Positions 1 through 8,393 of a stretch of 33,351 nucleotides of DNA are shown here, piece by piece. The DNA comes from Salidesulfovibrio brasiliensis JCM 12178. Lineage in GTDB: Bacteria; Desulfobacterota; Desulfovibrionia; Desulfovibrionales; Desulfovibrionaceae. The notes beneath the pieces were generated by a model. That model was not told the DNA's origin. It was given only the letters and a program-made list of their open reading frames with translations, and ran no database searches. Location: the NCBI RefSeq assembly GCF_001311825.1, contig NZ_BBCB01000031.1, positions 1 through 33,351 on the forward strand, in the 5' to 3' direction. The translations under genes and the position numbers were made by a program. Every line of letters starts with the position of its first letter. Position 1 is the stretch's first letter.

Positions 1-23
1 CGGTATCCGGTCTCCACTCGGCA

Positions 24-112
24 AGAGGCTCTAAGAGTGCTCGCTGCCCCGGTCGAAAGGTTCGCCAGCGAACAGGCAACCGGGGCCACGCAAGCAGCAC
101 ATAAGAGCCTCT
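24..112. repeat. Large nested palindrome, copy A
   Basis: Four perfect inverted repeats are nested: AGAGGCTCT (24-32) with AGAGCCTCT (104-112), GTGCT (37-41) with AGCAC (96-100), CCCCGGT (47-53) with ACCGGGG (79-85), and GTTCG (60-64) with CGAAC (69-73). Together they can fold into one long interrupted hairpin. The outer arms are nearly the same as those of the palindrome at 361-453, so the two may be copies of one repeat family. Confidence 0.7.
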
Positions 113-360
113 AAGCCTCGGGAGACAACGCTGCCGTTTTGCGTCTACGCTGTCGCTCACCCTTGGGGTGTCGCTTGCGGGAGGGCTTGATTTGGGTTGG
201 AGTCCCGCGGCCTGTTCTGTCTTTGGGAGGCGTTTTGCTTCTCGGTGTCCTTGCTTGTCGGGCCTGCGGCAATCGTACGCTGCCGAATCCCCAAACATGA
301 ACCCCGAACCGGCTTTCGGCCAATGCGGAAGCCGAGGGTCAGTGTTGTTTCGTAAGGCTT

Positions 361-453
361 AGAAGCTCTTCGGCGGCGAGCGTAAAGCTCGAAGGGTTCG
401 TGCCAGCGCGCTGGCACCTTCCCTTCGAGTAGCGAGTCGCCGTTAGAGCTTCT
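361..453. repeat. Large nested palindrome, copy B
   Basis: The outer arms AGAAGCTCT (361-369) and AGAGCTTCT (445-453) are perfect complements. Inside are CGGCG (371-375) with CGCCG (438-442), CTCGAAGGG (388-396) with CCCTTCGAG (421-429), and an 18-bp perfect palindrome at 400-417 (GTGCCAGCG/CGCTGGCAC). The architecture and outer arms match the palindrome at 24-112, differing by one base per arm. It could act as a REP-like element or a transcript-stabilising structure; no function is shown. Confidence 0.7.
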
Positions 454-493
454 TGCCGTCGAAACCGGGCTCACGACAAAGCGCAGCTTTTTG

Positions 494-526
494 GTTACTT
501 TTTTTCTGCGCCAGCAAAAAAGTAAC
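494..526. repeat. A/T-armed inverted repeat
   Basis: GTTAC followed by seven T (494-505) pairs with six A followed by GTAAC (516-526) across a 10-nt loop. On either strand the T-rich arm could resemble a terminator, but no gene ends just before it, so I list it only as an inverted repeat. Confidence 0.5.
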
Positions 527-667
527 TCGCTCGTAGAGAGCGAAACCCTCACTAAAGAAATCAAGGTATCTGTCCCAATCGGCATGCCCGCGGGCGATCT
601 CCCGGAACCGCCCCCAGCGGCAGCGTATCAAACAAAGAACCCGTCCCAACGGCCAGCCCGCGGAACC

Positions 668-703
668 AAAAAAAACGGCCGCCTCACATCCGCGAAGCGA
701 CCG
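668..703 (-). terminator. Rho-independent terminator of hisC-cmk
   Basis: On the minus strand the sequence folds as CGGTCGC (703-697) with GCGGCCG (682-676), one G-U pair, followed by a run of eight U (675-668). It lies 23 nt after the cmk stop codon, as expected for the end of the hisC-cmk transcript. Confidence 0.75.
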
Positions 704-726
704 TATAGAAAACCAGTATTAGTGGC

Positions 727-1383
727 TTATAAACCGTCGACCAAAGCCTGAAAAACCTCTTCAATGGTCAGACCGGAGGTGTCGATTAACACGGCATCTC
801 CGGCGGGCTTGAGCGGAGCGGTGGCGCGGTTGCGGTCCTGATGGTCGCGGGCCGCGATGGCTGTCTCGAGCTCGTGGAGGTCGGCGGGCTTGCCCATTTC
901 GACGAGCTGGTCGAAGCGGCGCTTGGCGCGAACTTCCACGGTGGCGTCGAGAAAAAACTTGGAGGGGGCGGAGGGGAAAACCACGGTGCCCATGTCCCGG
1001 CCTTCGGCCACGAGGTCGAAGCGGCCGCCGAGGTCCTGCTGGGCTTTCTTGAGGAAGGTGCGGACCACCGGAAGTGTCGCCACGTTGGAGGCCCACATGC
1101 CGACCTGCTCGGTGCGGATTTCGTCGCCGATGGGCGTCTCGTTCATGTGCAGCACGGTGTCGGCTCCTGATCCGGACAGGCCGAAGCGCAGGGAGTCGAG
1201 GCGGCTTGCGATTTCGGCCTCGGGCAGTTCCCAGCCGTTTTCGCCCAGAAAGAGGGCGGTGGCGCGGAACATGGCTCCGGTGTCGAGGTAGGCGATGGCG
1301 AGGTGCTTGGCCAGCCGCTTGGCCATGGTGGATTTGCCGACGCCTGCGGGACCGTCGATGGTCACGATGCGCTTAGCTGCCAT
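727..1383 (-). CDS. cmk: Cytidylate kinase
   Basis: Cytidylate kinase phosphorylates CMP and dCMP using ATP, supplying CDP/dCDP for RNA, DNA and phospholipid synthesis in the cytosol. The 218-residue product has the usual length. Residues 8-19 hold the P-loop (DGPAGVGKSTMA), followed by the substrate-pocket stretch AYLDTGAMFRA at about 32-42 and the GRDMGTVVFP segment near 128, all typical of the Cmk family. Its start codon lies inside the 3' end of hisC (11-nt overlap), so the two are probably translationally coupled and co-transcribed. A terminator follows at 668-703. The reading frame is intact. Confidence 0.95.
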   Translation of the reverse strand: MAAKRIVTIDGPAGVGKSTMAKRLAKHLAIAYLDTGAMFRATALFLGENGWELPEAEIASRLDSLRFGLSGSGADTVLHMNETPIGDEIRTEQVGMWASNVATLPVVRTFLKKAQQDLGGRFDLVAEGRDMGTVVFPSAPSKFFLDATVEVRAKRRFDQLVEMGKPADLHELETAIAARDHQDRNRATAPLKPAGDAVLIDTSGLTIEEVFQALVDGL

Positions 1384-2475
1384 TGAGGATCTCCTTCATG
1401 GCGTCGATGAACATTTTGTTTTCCGACTCGGTGCCCACGTTGACGCGAATGTATTTCCCGAAGCCGAAGCTGGCGAGCTGGCGGACGATGATGCCCCGGC
1501 GCAGCAGCTCGCGGAAGATTTTTTGGGCCGATGAGGGCGGCAGGAACATCAGGAAGTTGGCTTGGCTGGGGATGACTTCGCAGCCGAGCTTTTGCAGTTC
1601 CGCGTCAAGGTATTCCCGGCCCTGCATGACGGTGGCGAGGGTCGCGTTGTAGAAGTCCTCGTCATTGAGGGCGGCCACGGCGGCTTCCTCGGCCAGCAGG
1701 TTCAGGGTGAAGGGGATTCGCGCGCGGCGCAGGCTGTCCGCAATGAACGGAGGCATGATCCCGTAGCCGATGCGCAGTCCGGCCAGTCCGTAGGCTTTGG
1801 AGAAGGTGCGCAGCACCACGAGGTTTTCGAATTTATTGAAGGCCTGTAGCGGGGTGTAGGACTCGGGCGGCCAGACGAAGTCGATGTAGGCCTCGTCCAC
1901 AACGAGCAGACAGTCTTCCGGCAGGCGCCTGCGAGAACACTGAGCTCTTCCACACCGGCGGCGAGGCCGGTGGGGTTGTCCGGGCTGGTGACGAAGACCA
2001 TGCGGGTGTTGGCGTCGGCGGCTTCTGCGAGTCCGGCAAGCGGCAGGCCGAAGTTTTCGTCGCGGGGCACTTCGCGGTATTCGACGCCGCAGAGTTTGGC
2101 GGTCAGGCGGTACATGCTGAAGGCGTTGGAATAACAGATCACGTTGTCCTGACCGGCGACGCAGCGCATCCGGATGAGCATGTCGATGAGTTCGTCGGAG
2201 CCGTTTCCGGCCACGATGCACTGTTCGGGCACCTCGTGGTAGGCGGCCAGTTCCGCAGTCAGTTTGGGCGAATGGTTCTGGGGGTAGCGGAAGACGCGGT
2301 CAGCGTGGCGGGCCAGCACCTTCTGCACGATGGGGGAGGTGCCGAGCGGGTTCTCGTTGCTTGCGAGCTTGATGACGTTTGTCAATCCGTATCGGGACTT
2401 GATCTCTTCAATGGTCAGCCCCGGCTTGTACGGGTCAAAGGCAAGTATTTCCGGGCGCATGGAAAATTCGCGCAT
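1373..2475 (-). CDS. hisC: Histidinol-phosphate aminotransferase, one apparent frameshift
   Basis: HisC is a PLP-dependent class II aminotransferase that converts imidazole-acetol phosphate and glutamate to histidinol phosphate in histidine synthesis. The N-terminal part (LASNENPLG, AGNGSDELID, VFVTSPDNPTG) is in one frame and the C-terminal part (VVDEAYIDF, the PLP-lysine segment RTFSKAYGLAGLRIGYG, SQANFLMF) in another. The frames join near 1929, where one extra base would restore '..LSVLA-RRLPEDCLL..'. With that base the protein has 367 residues, the normal length. I chose the start at 2475 because AGGAG sits 7 nt upstream; 2460 is an alternative. The stop overlaps cmk by 11 nt. A sequencing deletion is more likely than a real pseudogene given the many similar breaks here. 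Confidence 0.9.
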
Positions 2476-2502
2476 ACAAAGGCTCCTGAGTCTTCCTGCT
2501 AT

Positions 2503-2539
2503 AAACAAAAAAAGGAACGGCCAACAAAGGCCGTTCCTT
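2503..2539 (-). terminator. Terminator of the universal stress gene
   Basis: AAGGAACGGCC (2512-2522) and GGCCGTTCCTT (2529-2539) form a perfect 11-bp stem with loop AACAAA. On the minus strand it is followed by a U-rich run, the complement of the A-run around 2504-2513. It sits about 30 nt after the usp stop codon and separates usp from hisC. Confidence 0.85.
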
Positions 2540-2570
2540 GTACTGTCTCGGGGCGCAGAGGTAAAGGGTG

Positions 2571-3011
2571 TTATTGCGGCCTGACGGTCAGCACCGGGCA
2601 GTCCGAGGTCTTGACCACCTTTTCGGCCACGGAGCCGAAGAGGATGCGGTCGATGCCCTTGCGGCCGTGCGTGCCCATGACGATCATGTCCACGTTTTCA
2701 CTCTTGGCGGCTTCGAGTACCTCTTCCGCGGGGTAGCCGGTGACGACGCGGCCCTGCGTGTCGAGCTCGTCAAAGTGGGTGTTGACAAAGTCGTTCATGG
2801 TGTCTTCGGCACCGGTGACGATTTCGCCCACGAAGTTTTCGATGGAGCTCGGCGGCACGTGGAATCCCACGTACTGGCTCATGGAAGGGGCCACGTAAAG
2901 GCAGACGACCTGCGCCCCCGTGCATTTTGCGATAGTCTTGGCGTAATCCGCAACCATGGGGCTGTACTCGGAAAAGTCGATAGCGCAAAGAATCTTCTTG
3001 ATTTCGGCCAT
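2571..3011 (-). CDS. Universal stress protein, UspA family
   Basis: This is a single-domain 146-residue cytosolic universal stress protein. It starts with the usual beta-strand KKILCAIDFSEYS and ends with the nucleotide-binding signature G-x2-G-x9-G-S (GTHGRKGIDRILFGS, about residues 115-129) followed by SDCPVLTVRP. These features place it in the ATP-binding UspA-like group; the specific role cannot be deduced. AGGAGG lies 7 nt before the ATG. It has its own terminator (2503-2539) and appears monocistronic. A hairpin (CGTTCGC 3038-3044 with GCGAACG 3052-3058) lies in the presumed 5' leader. Confidence 0.9.
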   Translation of the reverse strand: MAEIKKILCAIDFSEYSPMVADYAKTIAKCTGAQVVCLYVAPSMSQYVGFHVPPSSIENFVGEIVTGAEDTMNDFVNTHFDELDTQGRVVTGYPAEEVLEAAKSENVDMIVMGTHGRKGIDRILFGSVAEKVVKTSDCPVLTVRPQ

Positions 3012-3037
3012 GGTGAACCTCCTGTTTTGTATTCAAG

Positions 3038-3058
3038 CGTTCGCAAAAAGGGCGAACG
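3038..3058 (-). promoter_or_regulatory. Inverted repeat in the usp leader
   Basis: CGTTCGC (3038-3044) and GCGAACG (3052-3058) are perfect complements separated by 7 nt. They lie 27-47 nt upstream of the usp start codon. It may be an operator or an mRNA hairpin; nothing in the sequence decides between these. Confidence 0.35.
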
Positions 3059-3226
3059 GATATTCCTGTCCTATTGTATGCCAAAGACGGCGGAGATGGA
3101 CAAGGAATTTATGATTTCGTATTGCTGGAGAAAGCGATATGCCCCAAGCACGCCGAGGTGGCAGTTTTTGCCGACTGCGTGTGAGCGTAATAGTTTGTTT
3201 TTATGAATATTTTCTGTTTTCGCTGT

Positions 3227-3243
3227 TTGGCAGGGTTATTGCT
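3227..3243 (+). promoter_or_regulatory. Sigma54 (-24/-12) promoter
   Basis: TTGGCAG-GGTTA-TTGCT matches the sigma54 consensus TGGCAC-N5-TTGCW, with the GG (3229-3230) and GC (3241-3242) doublets exactly 12 nt apart. Transcription would begin near 3253-3255, about 25 nt before the ATG at 3280. No upstream activator site could be identified. Confidence 0.6.
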
Positions 3244-3279
3244 TTGGTAGAAGCAAACCGAAGCGTTGAGGAGTGACTT

Positions 3280-3753
3280 ATGAAGATCCGTCCCGACATG
3301 ATCGACGGGGTTCGTCAGGATCAGCAGAACCAGACGAACCGGATCAAGAAGCCCGGCACCGATTTCAGCGAGATTCTGAATCGCGAGGTGGACGGCGGCG
3401 AGAATGCGCAGAAGACGCAGGCCGCGGCCCCGCCTCCGCTCATGAGTCCGCTGCTTGGTGTTGGACAGGCAGCTCCTGTCGCTCCCGTTGGTGCTGTTGA
3501 TCAGGCCGCCGCCGCACGGGTGGACGGGCTGGTGGACAGCATGGAACGGTACGCGGCAACGCTCGGCGATCCGTCGGCATCCCTGAAGGACGCGTACGGC
3601 GAGCTCGAGCAGTTGTCTCGTGACGTGGAGCAGGTCAGGGAGCAGCTCCCGGACTTGGGTGAAAAGGCCCCCGGCCTCGCGGCCGTAGTGGATGAAATGG
3701 AAGCCCTTGCCACCGCGGAGCAGTTCAAGTTCAACCGGGGCGACTACCAGTAG
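3280..3753 (+). CDS. Conserved-looking small protein of unknown function
   Basis: I do not recognise this 157-residue protein. It has no signal peptide or membrane segment. The N-terminal third is polar and probably disordered (D/Q/N/K rich, with a proline/alanine linker around residues 50-75). The C-terminal half is helical and acidic with heptad-like leucines (residues about 85-150, 'MERYAATLGDPSASLKDAYG', then 'LEQLSRDVEQVREQL'), suggesting a coiled coil. GAGGAG sits 6 nt before the ATG. It stands alone between a sigma54-type promoter and a bidirectional terminator, so it is a monocistronic, probably conditionally expressed gene. Flagellar or chaperone-like small proteins can look like this, but there is no motif to prove it. 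Confidence 0.75.
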   Translation: MKIRPDMIDGVRQDQQNQTNRIKKPGTDFSEILNREVDGGENAQKTQAAAPPPLMSPLLGVGQAAPVAPVGAVDQAAAARVDGLVDSMERYAATLGDPSASLKDAYGELEQLSRDVEQVREQLPDLGEKAPGLAAVVDEMEALATAEQFKFNRGDYQ

Positions 3754-3774
3754 CCGCCCGCATCCTTGCAGCAG

Positions 3775-3803
3775 AATCCGGCCCGTTTCGGCGGGCCGGA
3801 TTT
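3775..3803. terminator. Bidirectional terminator
   Basis: AATCCGGCCCG (3775-3785) and CGGGCCGGATT (3792-3802) form a perfect 11-bp stem with a 6-nt loop. It lies between two convergent genes that end at 3753 (plus) and 3811 (minus). The U-tracts are short, so termination efficiency is uncertain. Confidence 0.7.
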
Positions 3804-3810
3804 GCAAGTC

Positions 3811-4494
3811 CTAGCCCCATTTGAGGAGTCCGGAGAACCCTTCCGGCCCCATTCTTTTTTCCAGAAAATCGATGATGGTCATGCCCCGCCGCCAGTGCAG
3901 GGGATGATTGTCGTGCGTCCAGCCGGTCATGCCGTGGGCTTGCGCGTAGTCGCGCTCCAGCCGGATGTGGATGGCGCCGCTGTAGGACATGAGCGCGGGC
4001 AGAAGCAGCAGGTCGGCCAGCCGGTGAAGACACCAGCGCAGCAGGCCGGAATTGAAGCAGGCCATGCCCAGTCCGGCGGCAAGGGCGGGCGCGCTGGAAG
4101 TTTCCTGCACCTCGGCTACCTTGCGGCGGTGGAAGAACAGCACCGTGGGAAAGATGAGGAGCAGCCAAATGCTCAGAAATGTCCAGATGAGCACCTGAGC
4201 GTCCCAGGCGATGGCAAAGGCGGCGACGAGGAGTGTCCACAGCAGCCCGGCAAATCCGCTTCGCAGCAGCAGATGGAGCAGGCTGGGCGGATGCAGCCGT
4301 TCCGGAGCGGGCGTATCCCATAGAAGGTCCGGCATGGGCTCGTCGTAAAAATATATCTGCTCCGGGCTCACCGGAATCCGCTTCACGCCGTAGCGTTCCG
4401 TGAGCCAGCCACAGCAGTAGTCGATCAGCGCGATCCGTTCCTGATCGTCCAGCAGTTCAGCGGCTTGGGGTGTGTCCCGTTCGGCGGGCGTCAC
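3811..4494 (-). CDS. Membrane protein of unknown function
   Basis: This 227-residue protein is not recognised. After a soluble N-terminal region (about 1-75) there are two adjacent hydrophobic helices (about 78-122, 'GFAGLLWTLLVAAFAIAW' and 'WTFLSIWLLLIFPTVLFF'), a probable third around 150-172 ('LRWCLHRLADLLLLPALM'), and a basic C-terminus. It starts inside the stop of thpR (ATGA, 4-nt overlap), so it is the third gene of the pncC-thpR operon and is presumably translationally coupled. The context gives no clear clue to function. The frame is intact. Confidence 0.75.
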   Translation of the reverse strand: MTPAERDTPQAAELLDDQERIALIDYCCGWLTERYGVKRIPVSPEQIYFYDEPMPDLLWDTPAPERLHPPSLLHLLLRSGFAGLLWTLLVAAFAIAWDAQVLIWTFLSIWLLLIFPTVLFFHRRKVAEVQETSSAPALAAGLGMACFNSGLLRWCLHRLADLLLLPALMSYSGAIHIRLERDYAQAHGMTGWTHDNHPLHWRRGMTIIDFLEKRMGPEGFSGLLKWG

Positions 4495-5048
4495 TTGGGG
4501 CCTCCGGCTGGAAAGTGTTCAATGGCCGTATGTTTCGGACCGCCGGGGCCGAGGACGCTTTTGTAGAGGGTGAAGGAGCGTACCGTGAAGGCGGGCCACT
4601 GCACTTTGCGGATGCGTCCGAGCAGCGTACGCCAGTCGTCGCCCTTGTCGAGCTTGATGCGGCCGATGGTCAGGTGCGCCTGAAACGGGCGGCCTTCGGG
4701 AAATCCGGCACCTGTGAGGGCCTCGTTCACGCTGCGGGCAAGGGCGTGGCAGGGCTGCGCCCCGGAGGCTAAGCCCACCCAGATGACGTTGGGCTTCTTG
4801 GGGCCGGGAAACACGCCCGCGTTGCCCGGGCGGAGGGAGAACGGATCGAAACGGACTCCGGCCATGGCCTTCCGCACGGCCACGACCCGGTCCGGCTCCA
4901 GTTCGCCGAGGAACTTGAGCGTCAGGTGCCAGTTGCGCGGCTTGGTCCAGCTCATGCGCGACGTGACGTCCTTTTGCAGGACAGGGAGGGTTTTCCCGAG
5001 CATCTCCCGGCACTCGGGCGAGACGTCCACGGCGAGGAAGGTTCGCAT
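4491..5048 (-). CDS. thpR: RNA 2',3'-cyclic phosphodiesterase
   Basis: The ThpR/LigT family belongs to the 2H phosphoesterases, which open 2',3'-cyclic phosphates on RNA ends. The 185-residue protein begins MRTFLAVDVS and contains both catalytic HxTx motifs: HLTL (followed by KFLGEL, about residues 46-49) and HLTI (about 133-136). The open frame continues far upstream, but that part is the antisense shadow of the neighbouring gene; I start at 5048 because the family always begins this way and GGAGG lies just upstream. It begins 8 nt after the pncC stop and overlaps the next gene by 4 nt. Confidence 0.9.
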   Translation of the reverse strand: MRTFLAVDVSPECREMLGKTLPVLQKDVTSRMSWTKPRNWHLTLKFLGELEPDRVVAVRKAMAGVRFDPFSLRPGNAGVFPGPKKPNVIWVGLASGAQPCHALARSVNEALTGAGFPEGRPFQAHLTIGRIKLDKGDDWRTLLGRIRKVQWPAFTVRSFTLYKSVLGPGGPKHTAIEHFPAGGPK

Positions 5049-5056
5049 GGCTCCTC

Positions 5057-5545
5057 CTAGCGGAGAATGGCGAGCAGGCCGTTGACGGCGTGCATGACGG
5101 TCTGGTTCTTGATCTCCTCGCGGGTGCCGAAGAACACGTTGTGCTTGGTGCGGGCCACGCTGCCGTTGATGGCCCAGGCGATCCAGACAGTGCCCACGGG
5201 TTTTTCCGGGGTGCCGCCGGTGGGTCCCGCGATGCCGGAGACTGCCACGGAGACGTTCGCGCCCACGGCCTTCTGCACACCCATGGCCATGTGCTTCACG
5301 ACCTCTTCGCTGACCGCGCCGTGCGTCTGGAGTTCGCTTTGCGGCACACCGAGGATGTTTTCCTTGACCTCGTTGGCGTAGGCGACCACGCCGCCCCGGA
5401 ACCATTCCGAGCTGCCGGAGACATCTGTCAGGGTGCTGGCGATGAGGCCGCCGGTGCAGGACTCGGCCGTGGCCAGCGTGTCATCCTCAAGGGAGAGCAG
5501 TTCGCCGAGTTCCGTCACGGCGCGAAGAATCAGTTCTTTATCCAT
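5057..5545 (-). CDS. pncC: Nicotinamide-nucleotide amidohydrolase, CinA C-terminal type
   Basis: PncC deamidates nicotinamide mononucleotide to nicotinic acid mononucleotide in NAD recycling. The 162-residue protein corresponds to the CinA C-terminal domain alone: LATAESCTGGLIA, WFRGGVVAYANEVKENILGV, and VAVSGIAGPTGGTPEKPVGTVWIA are all hallmark segments. I place the start at 5545 because GGAGG lies 7 nt upstream; starts further upstream add a non-conserved leader. It is first in an operon with thpR and a membrane protein. Whether it acts as an enzyme or has another CinA role is not shown here. Confidence 0.88.
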   Translation of the reverse strand: MDKELILRAVTELGELLSLEDDTLATAESCTGGLIASTLTDVSGSSEWFRGGVVAYANEVKENILGVPQSELQTHGAVSEEVVKHMAMGVQKAVGANVSVAVSGIAGPTGGTPEKPVGTVWIAWAINGSVARTKHNVFFGTREEIKNQTVMHAVNGLLAILR

Positions 5546-5625
5546 AGAGACCTCCAGCGTTTCCATTCCCCTACAGAAAGCGGCTTCATGTTGCAATAAT
5601 CCGGGTCCCGCCGTACATTCCGGGC

Positions 5626-6045
5626 ATGCTCGCTCCCGCCGAAATTCTGCGCCTTGCGCGCCGAAACCGCCGCACCCCGTGGAACTGGCTGATGCAGGGG
5701 CTCGGCTGGCTGTTTCTCTGCCTTGCCCTGCTGCTGCATTCCGGCGCGCTGTTCGTCTTTTTTCTGGTGCTTTTTGCGGCCGGGTTCCTGAATCTGAACC
5801 TGCCCGAAATGCCTGATAACGCCTTTCGGCGTCTGGCGGAATCCGGGGTGGCGTTCGAGGACAGAGTGCTGCAACTGCCGCCGGGCTGGCGCAGGGCGGC
5901 GATTTGGGCCGGGCTGCTTTTCGCGGTATGTTTCGTGCTCTGGACGCTCTGGAGCCGCTCGCTCATTGCGCTGTGCTTCCTCATGGGCGGGGGCGCGCTG
6001 GCCCGCATCGTCGCCAGCAACAGGGCCAGCGGCATCAGGCCGTAA
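5626..6045 (+). CDS. Small membrane protein of unknown function
   Basis: This 139-residue protein has a basic N-terminus (LARRNRRTPW) and two hydrophobic blocks: about residues 22-55, long enough for two helices or a hairpin, and about 87-125 (AAIWAGLLFAVCFVLWTLW and LIALCFLMGGGALARIV). I do not recognise the family. The ATG at 5626 has only a weak GGG upstream, so the start is uncertain. It converges on the sensor kinase gene and the two overlap by 11 nt at their 3' ends, with no terminator between them. It is divergent from pncC. Confidence 0.7.
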   Translation: MLAPAEILRLARRNRRTPWNWLMQGLGWLFLCLALLLHSGALFVFFLVLFAAGFLNLNLPEMPDNAFRRLAESGVAFEDRVLQLPPGWRRAAIWAGLLFAVCFVLWTLWSRSLIALCFLMGGGALARIVASNRASGIRP

Positions 6046-8315
6046 CAGGCCTGCGCGAGGCGGGCAGCATCACGGTCAGCGTGGTCTGATCCGTGACCTG
6101 TGTGTCCAGCAGAATGTCTCCGCCGTGCGTCCGGGCCACGAGCTTGGCCGAATAGGTGCCGAGCCTGATCCCTTGGACGCGTTGTGGCGCGAGTATTTGT
6201 CGAAGAATGTCTCCCGCAGCTCCGCGGGCACGCCTCCCTTGTTTCTGATCACCACCCGGCACCACGGGCCGTTTTTTTCCAGCCGGATACTCACGGCGCT
6301 GCCTTCGGGCGAGGCTTCGATGGCGTTCTTGATGAGGTTCGAGAGCATGCTGTGAAGGAGCGCTTCCTCGCCGTTTACCACCAACTGCTGGTCGCCGGTG
6401 TCCAGCGCGAAGCTGACGCCCTTTTGAGCGGCCATGCTTCTGACTTCCGCGCGAATCTGCTCCACGAGATGGCCGACGTCGATAAGGTGCGCGTCCAGTT
6501 CGTAGGTGCCGGTCTCCATTTTGTGCAGGTCCAGCGAGCGGTTGACGAGGTCGAGCATGGTCGTGCCCGCAGTGGAGATGACCTCGAGCATTTCCTTTTG
6601 CCGTGCCGTGAGGTTGCCTTCGCGGGCTATCTGCCCGGGCAGACTGATGACCGCGCCGAGCGGGGTCTTGAGGTCATGGCGGGCCATGCGTTCCACGTCG
6701 TCGCGCAGGGCCTGTATGCGGATGCGGTCCGTGATGTCGCGGCAGACGCCCTGCATGCCCACCATGCGGCCCTGTTCGTTGTAGAGGATGGTGCACAGCG
6801 CCTCGGCCCAGACGGTGTTTCCGTCCCGGCAGAGCAGCTCCAGCACAAGGGTTATGGAGCGTGGCTGGCGGCCGTCGCGTTCTGCCTGTTCCAGCTCGGT
6901 GACGCTGTCCAGCAGGGCCTGCCTGGAGCCGGGGGCGATGAACTCCCACAGGGGGCGGCCAAGGACTTCTTCGGGCGGATAGCCGCGCAGCTGCCTGTCG
7001 GACGGGGAGATGTAGGTGAAGTTCAGGTTGGCGTCGAGTCCCCAGATGACGTCGGTGACGTTTTCGGCGAGCATGCGGTGCTTGGCCTCGCTCTCCCTGA
7101 GCGCGTCCTCGAAGCGCCTTCGTTCCGTGATGTCCGTGCCCACCGCGAGAATTTCCTTGAGACGGTTGCGCCGGTGGATGGCCTTGTTGGCCCACGCGAT
7201 CCAGACGCGGTCGCCGTTTCTGAGCTGGTTCTCGTTCTCGTGGGACATGAACTCGCCCGGAGAGTCGATGATGTTCACGAGCATGCGCCGCATGTCGTTC
7301 CCGGACAGATCGTTCTGCGGCAGGATGGTGCCGAGCAGCGGCTGCCCCAGGAGTTCTTCTTCGTCGTAGCCGAAGAATTCCAGCCCGTAGTCGTTTACGA
7401 AGGTGATGCGGCCCGCGATGTCGAAGCGGATGATGATGGTGCGGGCGTGTGCACAAGGTGTCGGTATTCCTCCCGCTCCTGCGCGCGAAGCGTGAGCTGG
7501 TGCGCGATGAGCCAAGCCCCGAAGGTGCCGGTGAAGACCAGAATAAGGCCCAGCGCCCACACGGCACGGGTATAGGGCGAGTCGCTCCAGTTCCCGGAAG
7601 GGATCGCCGCCAGTTCCCAGCGGGTGCCGGGCACGTTGGCGTCGAGGCGCACTGGGGTGTTGTCGAAGGTCGCCGGGCTGCCGTGGACCAGACCGTTTTT
7701 GTGGTCCTTGATGCGCACGGAGATGCGGAGGTCCGGAATACCGTCGATGATGCCCGCCTGCCGCAGGATGTAGTCGCTGTCCATGAACATGACCGCGTAG
7801 CCCCAGTAGCTGCGCCTGCCGTCATTGTCCCATGTGTGGATGGGAGTCATGAAGGCGAGGCTGCGGCGTGCGTTTTTCGTGGGGATGGGCGCGGACATAA
7901 TCGTCTTGTCCATGGTCCGGGCGGCGCTCGTCAATTGTTGCGGGAGCAGGACGTCGTCATCAAGGCCGCGCAACCGTTTCAGGTTGGGCGGAGCGGCCCA
8001 GAACAGGCTGCCGTCATGGAATAGTTCGATGATGCGGGTTTCGGAGAAGTCCGGGGGCAGGGATGCGAGCTGGCGTTCAAGCGCGGCCCGCTCAAGGGTG
8101 CCGCCTGCGCTGACCGAGCCGCAGAAGGTCTCAAGCCATGCGGCCTGATTTCTGGTGGCGGTTTCCAGTCGGGTATGCACGCTCAGGAGTCGGTGGTAGG
8201 TCTGCTCCTGCTGTTTTTGATGATAGCGTTCGTTCTCGATGGTGTGCACGCACAGCAGCAGAAGGATGCTGACGGCAAAGGTTGCCAGTGGTGCGAGAAC
8301 GACGGATCGTATCAC
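6035..8315 (-). CDS. Membrane PAS sensor histidine kinase, two apparent frameshifts
   Basis: After repair this is a kinase of about 760 residues. It has a transmembrane helix (about 5-24), a periplasmic sensor domain of about 220 residues (CHASE/CACHE-like by position), a second helix (about 250-272), two PAS/PAC domains (about 292-400 and 408-525), a HisKA domain with the phosphorylatable histidine in RMARHDLKTPLG (about 547), and a HATPase domain (NLIKNAIEAS, then the G-box LGTYSAKLV). Frame changes occur near 7452 (after 'EYRHLV') and near 6172 (in the CCC run, before 'GIRLGTYSA'); one added base repairs each. The start is the GTG at 8315. An ATG at 8338 would give a basic leader MIKKKRQP in front of the helix, but needs a third inserted base. 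It lies 78 nt after the MATE gene on the same strand, so they may be co-transcribed. Confidence 0.85.
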
Positions 8316-8393
8316 GGTTGACGCTTCTTTTTAATCATTGATGATACGAAACTGTATAGAAAAACAGACGCCTTGAAAAGCGTTGCCCGGCGA

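Larger units (their letters stand above)
1..667. other. Gene-poor region with nested palindromes
   Basis: I see no convincing gene here. The reading frames are arginine/proline-rich shadows without a ribosome binding site or a recognisable family. The stretch instead holds two long, multiply nested inverted repeats (24-112 and 361-453) and an A/T-armed hairpin (494-526), listed separately. Translations around 490-560 read like 'VTFLLAQKKSN', a type of peptide often produced when dispersed intergenic repeats are translated by chance; that parallel is from memory and unverified. The region sits downstream of the cmk terminator. Confidence 0.6.

Noticed and set aside
443..649. Short frames at the left edge
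   Set aside because: No ribosome site; repeat-derived composition.
3109..3807. Minus-strand frame opposite the small gene at 3280
   Set aside because: No ribosome binding site or family pattern; the plus-strand gene has a promoter, ribosome site and terminator.
5048..5405. Upstream extension of the thpR frame
   Set aside because: It is arginine-rich shadow of pncC and precedes the conserved ThpR start MRTFLAVDVS.
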